Assembly (NCBI GenBank): GCA_964571375.1
Contig: CAZNBL010000006.1
Location: 1-48,004 of the forward strand
Origin: JAFTYR01 sp964571375
GTDB taxonomy: Bacteria > Pseudomonadota > Gammaproteobacteria > Burkholderiales > Burkholderiaceae_F
DNA length: 48,004 nt
Direction of reading: 5' to 3'
The notes under the pieces were generated by a model. That model was not told the origin of the DNA and made no database searches. It saw only the letters and a list, made by a program, of their open reading frames with translations. Below are positions 8,427-16,617 of this stretch, one piece after another. How positions within the stretch are numbered: position 1 is the stretch's first letter; the number at the start of each line of letters is the position of its first letter. The translations under genes were made by a program, and so were the position numbers.

Positions 8427-8465
8427 AAAAAAAAGAGAACTTGTCCGATACGGACAAGTTCTCTT
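8427..8465 (-). terminator. Intrinsic terminator of the M20 peptidase gene
   Basis: GAGAACTTGTCCG (8435-8447) pairs perfectly with CGGACAAGTTCTC (8451-8463) around a 3-base loop, extendable by two A-T pairs. On the minus strand it is followed by eight T residues (8434-8427). It is strong and specific for the peptidase transcript. Confidence 0.93.
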
Positions 8466-8485
8466 CGATCAATCGAAATTAACGA

Positions 8486-9754
8486 TTATTCGCGGGAAAC
8501 CAGAAGAGCCTTTGTTGTTCCCTTCAGGCCGACCAGAGCAAGTGCGGTCAGGAATGCGAGCTGAGAACCGAGGTAAGAATCAGTAGAGTCGTACCATTCC
8601 TTGACGTTGTGGTTGAAACCTTCTTCGCCGCCGCCACCGAGGGTGGTTGCCGGGATGCCGAGGCTGATCGGTACATTCTGGTCAGTACTTGCATAGTCGT
8701 ACTTGAGCAGCGGGATCGACAGAGCGTCCATAGCACCGCGGGCTGCAAGGAGTACGGATGTGTCGTCGGGCTGACCGCCGCCGGGGCGATGACCGATCGG
8801 AACCAGAGTGAGCTTCACTTCATTTTCCGGAGCGGCGTTCCAGCGTGCGTTTTCTTCCTTGCAAGCTTCTTCAAGCAACGGAAGGATTTTGGCGACGAGG
8901 TCGTTGAGAGCATCGTTGCCCATAGAACGCATGTCGATTTCAGCTTCGGCACGTGCAGCAATCGAGTTGACGGTAGTACCGCCCTGAACTGTACCTACTG
9001 TAAACGAGGTGCGCGGTTCTGCGGGGACTTCAACGTCGGCGATCTTGGCGATAGCACGGCCGAGAGCGTGAGCAGCGCTCGGAGTACCGAAGCACTTCCA
9101 GCTGTGGCCGCCCGGGCCTTCATAGATGGCGCGATAGCGGATGGAGCCGGTGGAACCGCAGAGAACGCGGCTGATGTTGACACCGTCAACGGAGATGAAG
9201 CCGTCGATCTTTTCTTCCTTTGCAGAGAAGAGGTACTTGCTACCGCGCAGGTCGCCGTTACCTTCTTCACCGACGGAGCCGATAAAGACGATATCGCCTT
9301 CGGTTTCGATCTTGTGATCCTGCAGCAGACGCAGTACTTCGAGGACAACAGCAAGACCGCGTGCGTCATCGGAAATGCCGGGAGCGTAGTAGCGGGTGCC
9401 TTCCTGACGGACCTTCACATCGGTGCCGGCCGGGAAAACTGTATCGAGGTGAGCGGCAAGAGCCAGGCGCGGACCGTTACCGATACCGGGACGGACGCCG
9501 ATAACGTTGCCTTCCTTGTCGATACGGACGGATGTCAGACCGAGCTTCTTGAGACGTTCGGCAAATTCCTTGGCGCGAACTTCTTCATGGAAAGGAGGAG
9601 CTTCGATTTCAGTCAGTTCAATCTGATCGCGCAGAGTGAGCTGTTCATCGTCATGAGCCTGCTTAAGAGCGGCAGCGACGACAGCATTCTGCTGAAGATC
9701 GGCAAAGACTTTGGTTACGTTTTCGGGAAGGGGCGGTAAAGAAACTGTTGTCAT
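8486..9754 (-). CDS. M20 family metallopeptidase (PepT/DapE/ArgE group)
   Basis: This is a 422-residue zinc-dependent exopeptidase or deacylase, probably a cytoplasmic di- or tripeptidase. Metal and catalytic residues are visible: H102 and D104 in AAHLDTVFP, the bridging D129 in GISDDARG, E163-E164 in SVGEEGNGD, D190, and a late His in GFNHNVKEW. A dimerisation-domain segment (EGPGGHSW onwards) interrupts the catalytic domain as usual. It forms its own transcription unit with a good promoter (9789-9817) and a strong terminator. The substrate cannot be read from sequence. Confidence 0.9.
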   Translation of the reverse strand: MTTVSLPPLPENVTKVFADLQQNAVVAAALKQAHDDEQLTLRDQIELTEIEAPPFHEEVRAKEFAERLKKLGLTSVRIDKEGNVIGVRPGIGNGPRLALAAHLDTVFPAGTDVKVRQEGTRYYAPGISDDARGLAVVLEVLRLLQDHKIETEGDIVFIGSVGEEGNGDLRGSKYLFSAKEEKIDGFISVDGVNISRVLCGSTGSIRYRAIYEGPGGHSWKCFGTPSAAHALGRAIAKIADVEVPAEPRTSFTVGTVQGGTTVNSIAARAEAEIDMRSMGNDALNDLVAKILPLLEEACKEENARWNAAPENEVKLTLVPIGHRPGGGQPDDTSVLLAARGAMDALSIPLLKYDYASTDQNVPISLGIPATTLGGGGEEGFNHNVKEWYDSTDSYLGSQLAFLTALALVGLKGTTKALLVSRE

Positions 9755-9788
9755 TTGTCATCTCACATTTAGTTGCGACAGCTGTTCA

Positions 9789-9817
9789 ATCATAGGAAAG
9801 CTCTTTTACTAAGGCAA
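9789..9817 (-). promoter_or_regulatory. Sigma70-type promoter for the M20 peptidase gene
   Basis: On the minus strand, -35 TTGCCT (complement of 9812-9817) and -10 TATGAT (complement of 9789-9794) are separated by exactly 17 bases. The -10 box lies about 35 bases before the start codon. Confidence 0.75.
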
Positions 9818-9917
9818 GAATTATTCGTGTGCGAAGAATGTAAATATTCACCCAGGAATTCGAGTTTTGCGAATAGTACTTTTTAAACAATAGGTTATGT
9901 GTTTGGTATTGCTGATG

Positions 9918-9929
9918 CCCCAATTGGGG
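9918..9929. repeat. Perfect 12-bp palindrome upstream of ahpC
   Basis: CCCCAATTGGGG, self-complementary with no spacer, stands about 130 bases before the ahpC start and is followed by a T-run. It could be a protein-binding site; the protein is unknown. Confidence 0.5.
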
Positions 9930-9991
9930 ATTTTTGCAAATAAGCCTCATTTTCAGCCGTTATATTTTCCCTGCATGGATCGCATTAGTTT

Positions 9992-10004
9992 TGTCTATTA
10001 GACA
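9992..10004. repeat. 13-bp inverted repeat in the ahpC upstream region
   Basis: TGTCTA-T-TAGACA is a perfect dyad with a single central base, 53 bases before the ahpC start codon. The position suits an operator at or just after the transcription start. Confidence 0.5.
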
Positions 10005-10057
10005 GAGAAGAAGCCGATAACTTATCGTATCCGAACACTTTAACGGAGGATTTTGAA

Positions 10058-10621
10058 ATGTCTTTAGTTGGAACAACTCTTCAACCTTTCTCTGCAGAAG
10101 CCTATCAGGACAATCAATTTATTCATCTGACAGAAAAGGATTTGGCCGGCAAATGGTCTGTCATCTTTTTCTATCCGGCAGACTTCACTTTCGTTTGCCC
10201 GACCGAACTCGAAGACCTGGCCGATCACTATGAAGAATTCAAGAAGATCGGAGTGGAAATTTACTCAGTTTCTACCGACACGCATTTCACTCACATGGCC
10301 TGGCACGATTCTTCTGCTGCCGTCGGTAAGGTAGGCTTCCCGATGGTCGGTGATCCGACCGGTCACATCTGTCGTAATTTCGGTGTGATGATCGAAGAAG
10401 CCGGTCTCGCTCAGCGCGGTACTTTCGTGATCGATCCCAACGGTCGTATCGTTGTCTGTGAAATTCATGACGAAGGTATCGGCCGCAATGCCTCGGAGCT
10501 GTTGCGCAAAGTGCAGGCCGCTCAGTATGTGGCAGCTAATCCCGGTATGGCCTGTCCGGCTAAATGGGCCCCCGGCAAAGATGCTCTGAAGCCTTCAATC
10601 GAGTTGGTCGGCAAGATTTAA
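10058..10621 (+). CDS. ahpC: Peroxiredoxin AhpC (alkyl hydroperoxide reductase subunit C)
   Basis: AhpC reduces hydrogen peroxide, organic peroxides and peroxynitrite in the cytoplasm. It is a typical 2-Cys peroxiredoxin of 187 residues. The peroxidatic Cys47 is in FTFVCPTE and the resolving Cys166 is in GMACPAKW; the C-terminus is the normal AhpC type. The start has a strong GGAGGA site 8 bases upstream. No ahpF reductase gene is adjacent, so its electron donor must be encoded elsewhere. It is the only plus-strand gene in the first 15 kb. Confidence 0.97.
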   Translation: MSLVGTTLQPFSAEAYQDNQFIHLTEKDLAGKWSVIFFYPADFTFVCPTELEDLADHYEEFKKIGVEIYSVSTDTHFTHMAWHDSSAAVGKVGFPMVGDPTGHICRNFGVMIEEAGLAQRGTFVIDPNGRIVVCEIHDEGIGRNASELLRKVQAAQYVAANPGMACPAKWAPGKDALKPSIELVGKI

Positions 10622-10642
10622 CGGACCTGTCCGCTGACAACA

Positions 10643-10676
10643 AAACCCCGGTTATCCGTGAGGAAAACCGGGGTTT
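10643..10676. terminator. Bidirectional terminator, ahpC / DUF1857
   Basis: AAACCCCGGTT (10643-10653) pairs perfectly with AACCGGGGTTT (10666-10676) around a 12-base loop. It stands between the convergent ahpC and DUF1857 genes and can serve both, with TTTCTTCC on the plus side and TTTTGTTG on the minus side. Confidence 0.85.
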
Positions 10677-10706
10677 CTTCCGTAAGAAACTTACTATTAG
10701 GCGCTC

Positions 10707-11195
10707 TTAGTTATGGGTGTCGAACTGCCCCTGAGCAGCTGCTTCCATAATAAGTCTGGCCAAGCCCTGATCCTTGGCCTGCCATGCCTGTCGACGCAGT
10801 TCGGCGCCCTGCGGATAGACGTTGTCGAGACTCTTTTCAGCGTCTTCGAAGTACGTGAAACGCAGGAACAGATCGCCGGAAGTCGGTTCGTTGATTTCGA
10901 TTTCGTGAGCGCTGTCCGGGAACTTATCGCTGGCTTTGATTTCGTAGCGGATTTTTTCGTGAGAAGTAAATTCCACACGGTCTTCGACATCAAAGGAGCC
11001 GAAGTTCAGTGTACGAACAAAGATGAAGTCATCGGGAGTACGCATCTGTTTTTCAACAGTAACTTCTTCGATATGCGGCATCAGCTTGTCGGGGTGTTCG
11101 GTAAAGTAAACCAGCCCCTTCCAGAGTTGTTCTCGGGTGATGCCTTCTTCGCCGCTGTTTAAGCGCACGATGTGTTCATAAATTTTATCCAGCAT
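10707..11195 (-). CDS. DUF1857 (AtaL-like, SRPBCC-fold) protein
   Basis: This is a 162-residue protein matching the DUF1857/AtaL group of the START/SRPBCC fold. The family-like start contains ITREQLWKGLVYF (19-31), followed by a beta-rich centre (FIFVRTLNFGSFDVEDRVEF) and SGDLFLRFTYF. SRPBCC proteins enclose small hydrophobic ligands; no function is established here. It begins 11 bases after the aapM stop on the same strand and shares its terminator, so it is very likely part of the amino-acid importer operon, at the position normally held by the ATPase gene aapP. Confidence 0.75.
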   Translation of the reverse strand: MLDKIYEHIVRLNSGEEGITREQLWKGLVYFTEHPDKLMPHIEEVTVEKQMRTPDDFIFVRTLNFGSFDVEDRVEFTSHEKIRYEIKASDKFPDSAHEIEINEPTSGDLFLRFTYFEDAEKSLDNVYPQGAELRRQAWQAKDQGLARLIMEAAAQGQFDTHN

Positions 11196-11206
11196 ATTTT
11201 TCTCTT

Positions 11207-12295
11207 TTAAGCGGCAACGACAACTGTATTGTGCTCTTTATTGTGGATTCTGTTTTCAAGCCAGATGCTGTATCGGGACATGGCAAAGCTGGCGACAAGA
11301 TAAATCAGAGCGATGAAGATGTAGCCTTCAAGGAAGAAGTTTCTCCAGTTCGGGTCACCGAGCGCAAGGCGCAGGCTGCCGGTTAAGTCGTACATAGAAA
11401 CGATCGTAACCAGAGAGGTATCCATAAAGGTCGACAAAAGGCTGTTGACGAACGCCGGAATGATCTTGACGAGGGCCTGGGGCAGAATCACATAAATGTA
11501 GGTCTGTGCCTTGGTCATACCGAGGGAGTCGGAGACATCGTACTGGCCCTTCGGAATTGTCTGCAGACCGCCGCGGACAGTTTCAGCCATATAGGCGGCC
11601 TGGAAGAGCACGATACCGATAACGATTCGCCAGAACGGATCGATTCTCCAGCCTGTCGGCAGGATCAGCGGGAAAATAAATGTGGCAAAGAAAAGTACCG
11701 TGATCAGCGGAATACCGCGAATGATTTCAATGTAGCCGATCGAAAGATTGCGGACAATGCTGAGCGAAGAGCGTCGGCCGATCGCAAGCAGGATGCCGAT
11801 CGGAGCAGATGCTGTCATACCGATAAGTGTCAGGATGACGGTAAGCGGCAGACCGCCCCAGCTGTCGGATTCAACCTTGGGAAGGCCGGCAAAACCGCCG
11901 CCCATCAGCAGGAAAAAGCCTGCGAGAGCAACAACCCATCCGGCTCCGAGAATCTTGGCTCCGGTTTTTGTCCAGGTTTGCGGGAAGGCAGAAATGATCA
12001 GCATGCCGACGACCAATGCAGTGGCAAGAGCAGGGCGCCACTGCATTTCATAGGGGAATCGGCCGAAGATGATGAGGCGCCACTTTTCGGTAACGAAACC
12101 CCAGCATGCACCGAATTCATTGTCAGAACAGGCTTGGAAATCGGCTTTAAAAATAGCGTCGGAAATACCCCATTTCCAGAGGAAAAAGAGGGCTGCGCCG
12201 ACGATGCCGATGACGGCAACGGTCACCGCAGAAGCAAGCGGGGAATGGAAGAGTTGACGGAGAAAACCGTCTTCGGTTCTGGCAGGAGCTGTCAT
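11207..12295 (-). CDS. aapM: General L-amino acid ABC transporter permease AapM-like
   Basis: This is an inner-membrane permease of 362 residues for broad-range amino-acid uptake. The N-terminal half has hydrophobic segments and the AapM/YhdY-type insertion with CWGFVTEKW. The C-terminal half is the binding-protein-dependent permease domain. The EAA loop is visible as YDVSDSLGMTKAQTYIYVILPQAL, where it would meet the ATPase. Its ATG overlaps the TAA of aapQ by one base (TAATG), so translation is coupled. The pair forms the heteromeric channel with AapQ. No ATPase gene is present in this operon. Confidence 0.92.
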   Translation of the reverse strand: MTAPARTEDGFLRQLFHSPLASAVTVAVIGIVGAALFFLWKWGISDAIFKADFQACSDNEFGACWGFVTEKWRLIIFGRFPYEMQWRPALATALVVGMLIISAFPQTWTKTGAKILGAGWVVALAGFFLLMGGGFAGLPKVESDSWGGLPLTVILTLIGMTASAPIGILLAIGRRSSLSIVRNLSIGYIEIIRGIPLITVLFFATFIFPLILPTGWRIDPFWRIVIGIVLFQAAYMAETVRGGLQTIPKGQYDVSDSLGMTKAQTYIYVILPQALVKIIPAFVNSLLSTFMDTSLVTIVSMYDLTGSLRLALGDPNWRNFFLEGYIFIALIYLVASFAMSRYSIWLENRIHNKEHNTVVVAA

Positions 12296-13452
12296 TATCG
12301 AGTTCCCCTTGTAATGCGGGAGTTCAGTAAGTTCATCAGGACCGAGATGACCAGGTTGAGGAACAGGTAAACAACCATAATGATCACGATGACTTCAAGA
12401 GCCTGACCGTTGAGATTGATGGTGGAGTTGCCGATGGATACCAGATCCGGGTAACCCACGATCACGGCCAGAGACGAGTTCTTCGTCAGGTTCATGTACT
12501 GGCTCGAGAGCGGCGGAATCGCCAATCTGAGAGCCTGCGGGAAGATCACATAGCTGATAGTTTCGAGCGGGGTCATGCCGAGTGCATAGGAGGCAGACCA
12601 CTGACGCTGCGGCACGGCAAGTACGCCGGCACGGACGATTTCAGCGATGGATGCAGAAGTAAAGCAGGTCAGACCGATCCACAGAGCGAGAAACTCCGGA
12701 GAGAGCGAGGCGCCGCCTTCGATGGAAAAGCCCATCATTTCAGGATGGGACCAACCTTGGAAGGCACCGAAGGCAGCCCAGGCCATTCCGCCCATGATTG
12801 CGGCTGCAGTGCCGCCGCCGAGATTGGCTACAAGGTCGGTACTGTTGCGGCGCAGCCAGCGCTTGGCTGCGACAAAACTGACGGCTGCGGCAATGACACC
12901 GCCGATCATAGCAACGGTGTTGTCGAGCGGTACGGAGAACTGAAGGCCGGCTTTGGAGAGCAGAGCCCACTGTCCGAACTGAATGGCTTCCATTGAGGGA
13001 GGAAGCAGTTCGGTCAGAAGCATGTAAATCAGAAGCAGCTGAACGATCAGCGGAATATTTCGGTAGAACTCGACGTGAGCTGTACCGAGCATACGCAACA
13101 GGGGGTGATTCGCCAGGCGCATCAGACCGACGATTACACCGAGAACGGTTGCCGTAATAATGGATACGACGGAAACCTTAAGCGTATTGAGAAGGCCTAC
13201 GAAAAAGGCTTTCAGGAATGTATTGGTCGAGCTGAAGCTGATGAGACTTTCACCGATTTCAATACCGGCACGTTCTGCAAGGAAGCCGAAGCCTGAATGG
13301 ATGCTTCTTGCCTGCAGGTTTGCCGAGACGTTGCAGATGAAGTAACCGAGAATAACTGCTACAGCGAAAAGAAGGAGCAACTGCCAGAAGCCTTCCTTTC
13401 TCTTTCTAACGCTTTCCCGTTTTCTCCAGGCAGCATCACCAATAACATTCAT
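12295..13452 (-). CDS. aapQ: General L-amino acid ABC transporter permease AapQ-like
   Basis: This is the partner permease of 385 residues. A cytoplasmic N-terminus rich in Arg/Lys is followed by a first membrane segment (LLLLFAVAVILGYFIC), a periplasmic stretch, and the split permease domain with TFLKAFFVGLLNTLKVS and RNIPLIVQLLLIYML. The EAA loop is SASYALGMTPLETISYVIFPQAL. It follows aapJ after a 69-base gap holding a stable hairpin. An AAAGGGC ribosome-binding site precedes the ATG. Confidence 0.92.
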   Translation of the reverse strand: MNVIGDAAWRKRESVRKRKEGFWQLLLLFAVAVILGYFICNVSANLQARSIHSGFGFLAERAGIEIGESLISFSSTNTFLKAFFVGLLNTLKVSVVSIITATVLGVIVGLMRLANHPLLRMLGTAHVEFYRNIPLIVQLLLIYMLLTELLPPSMEAIQFGQWALLSKAGLQFSVPLDNTVAMIGGVIAAAVSFVAAKRWLRRNSTDLVANLGGGTAAAIMGGMAWAAFGAFQGWSHPEMMGFSIEGGASLSPEFLALWIGLTCFTSASIAEIVRAGVLAVPQRQWSASYALGMTPLETISYVIFPQALRLAIPPLSSQYMNLTKNSSLAVIVGYPDLVSIGNSTINLNGQALEVIVIIMVVYLFLNLVISVLMNLLNSRITRGTR

Positions 13453-13474
13453 TTTTTATTTGCCCTTTAAGCAC

Positions 13475-13500
13475 CAAATGGCGGTATGACCCGCCATTTG
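13475..13500 (-). other. Intercistronic stem-loop between aapJ and aapQ
   Basis: CAAATGGCGG (13475-13484) and CCGCCATTTG (13491-13500) form a perfect 10-bp stem with a 6-base loop. On the coding strand no T-run follows. It therefore looks like an mRNA-stabilising 3' structure that keeps the binding-protein message more abundant than the permeases, as in other ABC importer operons. Confidence 0.75.
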
Positions 13501-13521
13501 TTTTGAACTATCTAATTAAGA

Positions 13522-14544
13522 TTATCGGACAGGGGGAGCATAAAGAATGCCGCCCGAGGTCCAGAGGTTGTTGATGCCGCGCGGCAGCTTCAACGCACTG
13601 TCCGGTCCGAGGTTCTTATCAAAACTTTCGCCGTAGTTACCGACCTGCTTGACGATACGGTAGGACCAGTCCTTGTCCAGGCCAAGCAGTTTGCCCATAT
13701 CTTCGGCCTTGCCGAGAAGACGCTGGACGTTCGGGTTTGCGGATGTATCGCGCATTGTATCAACGTTGGCGTTAGTTACGCCGAGTTCTTCTGCTTCGAT
13801 CCATGCGTTGAGAACCCAACGGGCGATCTGGAACCATTCGTTATCACCCTTGGCGACGGACGGGCCGAGGGGTTCCTTGGAGATAACTTCGCTCAGAATG
13901 ACGAAGTCATCGGGATTCTTTGCGCGTGTACGGGCACCGGCAAGGTCGCTCATGTCAGTTGTATAAACCTGGCAGCGACCGGAGATGAAGGCGCTCTGTG
14001 TTGCTTCGGTTGTGTCGAACAGCACAGCTTTGTACTTCATCTTATTGGCGTTGAAGTAGTCGGCAACGCTCTTTTCGCTGCTGGTGCCGGACTGAACGCA
14101 GATGGTTGCGCCGTTAAGCTGCTTAGCAGAAGTGATGTTGTACTTCTTCGGGACCATAAAGCCCTGGCCGTCGAAATAGTTGATACCGATAAATACAGCA
14201 CCGAGGGAAGCGTCGCGAGTGAGGTTCCAGGTTGTATTACGGGCAAGAATATCGACTTCGCCGGCCTGAAGAGCAGAGAAGCGCTGCGGAGAATTCAGCG
14301 GAACATATTTAACTTTGTTGGCGTCACCGAGGACTGCAGCAGCAAGGGCGTGGCAGTAATCCACGTCGAGACCGCTCCACTGACCTTTACTGTCGGCATT
14401 ACTGAAACCGGGGGCTGCAGTATTAACACCGCAGACAACCATATCGTTCTGACGAACGCGATCCAGGACGGGACCTGCCATAACGGCGGAGGCACCGAGA
14501 AGCGCTGTACTAGCAAGCGCAAAACCGGCAATGACTTTTCTCAT
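13522..14544 (-). CDS. aapJ: General L-amino acid ABC transporter substrate-binding protein AapJ-like
   Basis: This is a periplasmic solute-binding protein of 340 residues (SBP family 3). A signal peptide MRKVIAGFALASTALLGASAVMA is probably cut after residue 23. The mature part starts with DRVRQNDMVVCGVNTAAPGFS. It carries typical ligand-pocket segments (GLDVDYCHALAAAVLGD, ARNTTWNLTRDASLG, CVQSGTSSEKSVADY). It is the first gene of the aapJ-aapQ-aapM-DUF1857 operon, with a GAGAGAG purine stretch before the ATG. The broad amino-acid specificity is inferred from the Aap/Yhd family. Confidence 0.93.
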   Translation of the reverse strand: MRKVIAGFALASTALLGASAVMAGPVLDRVRQNDMVVCGVNTAAPGFSNADSKGQWSGLDVDYCHALAAAVLGDANKVKYVPLNSPQRFSALQAGEVDILARNTTWNLTRDASLGAVFIGINYFDGQGFMVPKKYNITSAKQLNGATICVQSGTSSEKSVADYFNANKMKYKAVLFDTTEATQSAFISGRCQVYTTDMSDLAGARTRAKNPDDFVILSEVISKEPLGPSVAKGDNEWFQIARWVLNAWIEAEELGVTNANVDTMRDTSANPNVQRLLGKAEDMGKLLGLDKDWSYRIVKQVGNYGESFDKNLGPDSALKLPRGINNLWTSGGILYAPPVR

Positions 14545-15016
14545 AATAGTTTCTCTCTCTGAAGGGTATTTATCGAGCCCATATATTCTTACATACAGGA
14601 TGCTTTTTTCCCTGATTTTTAGAAGAATTTGAAGAAATTCGGTGAAGATGCTGATTTTTTTTCGGCAAAAACCGACAGGGTGCGCTCTGCAGGATCAAAA
14701 ATCCGAATAGTTTGTGCGGATAATTTTCGCAGAAGCTTTTTTTTAAAAACTCGAATTCCGTATGAAAATTAGATATTGTCGGAGGGGTATTTATTGGATC
14801 GGATACCTATTCGTCCGATGGTTGATTAATTTTCTATATCGGGGTGTTGGTGCGGTGAAGAAGTGTGTCCGGTTGAGGTGTTTGGTGGCATAGTAGCCTT
14901 TTTTCACTCAGGCAAACGGAGACTGAAGTTCATTCGGAAATGAAATCTACGCTTGTTTCTTATTGACTGAGCTTCGGCATATTAAAATAGGAGAAACAAA
15001 TAATTAGGGGGTTATC
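14545..15016. other. 472-bp non-coding divergence between aapJ and the CNNM/CorC gene
   Basis: There is no supportable ORF, tRNA or known RNA here. The stretch is AT-richer than its surroundings and has several T-tracts. It contains one inverted repeat (ATCGGA at 14798-14803 with TCCGAT at 14814-14819), a weak TGCG/CGCA stem followed by eight T at about 14714-14743, and the promoter at 14960-14988 for the rightward gene. It marks the switch from mostly minus-strand genes (left) to mostly plus-strand genes (right). Confidence 0.6.
14960..14988 (+). promoter_or_regulatory. Sigma70-type promoter for the CNNM/CorC gene
   Basis: -35 TTATTG (14960-14965) and -10 TAAAAT (14983-14988) are separated by 17 bases. 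Transcription would begin about 20 bases before the AGGGGG ribosome-binding site (15006-15011). Confidence 0.65.
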
Positions 15017-16324
15017 TTGGATGTTACAGCCAAGGCTTTGTGTATCGTACTGCTGATTCTCGGCGGTGCCTTCTTCTCTTTTGCAGAAATTTCTATTGCC
15101 GGCGCCCGTAAGGTAAGACTTCAGCAGATGATCGAGCAGGGCGACGAACGTGCGGTTCATGTCTTAAATTTTCAAAGTAAGCCGGGCAAATTTTTTGCCA
15201 TTATTCAGATCGGTACCAATGCGGTTGCCATTCTCGGCGGTATTATCGGCGACTCTGCTTTCGGAGAAGTGTTCGAACGCCTTCTCGACGGAATTCTTCC
15301 GGATGCTTATTTAAGCAGCGTCTCGTTTCTTATTTCTTTCTTCTCGGTGACTTTGCTGTTTGTGTTGCTTGCCGACCTTATTCCGAGAAGAATCAGCCTT
15401 ACCCGTCCTGAAAAAATTGCTGTTCAGATTGTCGGCATGATGGGAGTGCTCAGCAAGGTGCTGATGCCGCTGGTTTGGTTCTTAAGTGAGTTGTCTACCG
15501 TCATTCTCAAAATACTCGGTATCTCGACGAAGAAAGATGACGAACTGACCAGTGACGATATTGTTGCTACCGTTGACGCGGGTGCGGCAGCCGGTATTCT
15601 CGCTCCGAACGAGCAGGCTGCCATTGAAAATCTGATGGACTTAGAAAATCGTCTGGTTCCGAGCGCAATGACGCCGAGAGACGAAATCGTATTTTTCAGA
15701 TTCGATGAAAGTCCGCAGAGTATTACTGAGAAACTGGTGCATACACCGCATACAAGTTTCTTGGTCTGCGAAAAAGATATCGACCATGTCATCGGTTATG
15801 TCGATGCAAAGGACTTGCTGAGCCGTGTGATCGAAGGCAAGAGCGTTTCGTTTGCAGAAGCCGGTCTTATTAAGAAGATTCCTGCACTTCCCGATACGCT
15901 GTCCCTGTCCGAAGCTCTGGATGTTTTCAAGGCACAGAGGGCCGACTTTGCCGTAGTGATTAATGAATATGCGCTGACTGTCGGCATTATTACGATTAAC
16001 GACATTATGAGTACGGTGATGGCGGACTTCGTCGCTACCCCGGAAGAAGCTCAGATTGTCGAACGTGATGACGGCACATGGCTTATTGACGGTACAACGC
16101 CGGTCGATGATGTGGAGATCAAATTCAATATCGACCGATTCCCGGACGATGAATCCTACGAAACGATGGCCGGCTTCATGATGTACATGCTTCGTCGCGT
16201 ACCGAAGCTGACTGACCGGGTCGAATATAACGGATATCGTTTCGAAGTTATCGACGTGGACAACCATCGAATCAATCAGCTCCTGGCGACCCGACTGGCG
16301 CCTAAAGAAGAGGAAGAGGTTTAA
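15017..16324 (+). CDS. CNNM/CBS/CorC-domain membrane protein (hemolysin C/CorC family)
   Basis: This is a 435-residue inner-membrane protein. An N-terminal CNNM transmembrane domain (about 1-190) contains FFSFAEISIAGARKVRLQQM and LIPRRISLTRPEKIA. Two CBS domains follow (about 205-330), one with MTPRDEIVFF, then a CorC/HlyC C-terminal domain (about 345-430; ERDDGTWLIDGTTPVDDVE). Relatives take part in Mg2+/Co2+ efflux or resistance. The start is a TTG at 15017, supported by the AGGGGG site 5 bases upstream; no in-frame ATG precedes the domain. Its stop overlaps the stop of the opposite-strand gene at 16321. Confidence 0.9.
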   Translation: MDVTAKALCIVLLILGGAFFSFAEISIAGARKVRLQQMIEQGDERAVHVLNFQSKPGKFFAIIQIGTNAVAILGGIIGDSAFGEVFERLLDGILPDAYLSSVSFLISFFSVTLLFVLLADLIPRRISLTRPEKIAVQIVGMMGVLSKVLMPLVWFLSELSTVILKILGISTKKDDELTSDDIVATVDAGAAAGILAPNEQAAIENLMDLENRLVPSAMTPRDEIVFFRFDESPQSITEKLVHTPHTSFLVCEKDIDHVIGYVDAKDLLSRVIEGKSVSFAEAGLIKKIPALPDTLSLSEALDVFKAQRADFAVVINEYALTVGIITINDIMSTVMADFVATPEEAQIVERDDGTWLIDGTTPVDDVEIKFNIDRFPDDESYETMAGFMMYMLRRVPKLTDRVEYNGYRFEVIDVDNHRINQLLATRLAPKEEEEV

Positions 16325-16617
16325 TTTCTCTTATCTTTTGCTGATATCAGAAGCAGCACGGGCCAGATCCAAACGCATACGATCCAAAGTCCTATGCGTT
16401 TGGCGGTTACATTTGTGTTCTTTTTGCTTGTGGTCACAACAAGGCTGATCGCCCCGACGATGGCCCAGCATAGGGTTAAAATGTAGATCCAGGCTCTGCT
16501 TTCATAGCTGTTACCGAGCAGTGATGCCAACATCATGGCAACAGGAAGTGCCGCCAGAACACCGATGGCGGCACCGATGATCGAAGCAGGGCTTTTGTTA
16601 TCTCGATTAAGGCTCAT
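16321..16617 (-). CDS. Small hypothetical membrane protein (three predicted helices)
   Basis: This is a 98-residue protein of unrecognised family. Three hydrophobic stretches are visible: about 12-35 (IIGAAIGVLAALPVAMMLAS), 43-62 (WIYILTLCWAIVGAISLVVT) and 76-92 (GLWIVCVWIWPVLLLIS). Lys/Arg-rich loops (SKKNTNVTAKR) and tail (KDKRN) give an inside-positive pattern. It is convergent with the CNNM gene, with stop codons overlapping by several bases, and divergent from mnmE only 19 bases away. It may be a real gene or a lineage-specific small protein; membrane-like composition and the lack of any other gene here support it. Confidence 0.6.
   Translation of the reverse strand: MSLNRDNKSPASIIGAAIGVLAALPVAMMLASLLGNSYESRAWIYILTLCWAIVGAISLVVTTSKKNTNVTAKRIGLWIVCVWIWPVLLLISAKDKRN

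Larger units (their letters stand above)
9755..10057. other. Divergent regulatory region, M20 peptidase / ahpC
   Basis: This 303-bp region has no gene. It contains the minus-strand promoter of the peptidase and two perfect short palindromes on the ahpC side (9918-9929 and 9992-10004). The ahpC leader ends in an AACGGAGGA ribosome-binding site. A TATATT (9961-9966) could be an ahpC -10 box, but no well-spaced -35 partner is visible. No clear OxyR tetrad was found. Confidence 0.6.

Noticed and set aside
8609..9739. 376-codon plus-strand frame inside the M20 peptidase gene
   Set aside because: It lies antisense to a well-supported metallopeptidase and has Cys/Asp-rich nonsense composition.
14545..15016. 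Possible oriC at the strand switch
   Set aside because: No DnaA-box-like cluster on either strand; only one distant match (TGCGGATAA). The local base skew follows coding direction and does not help.
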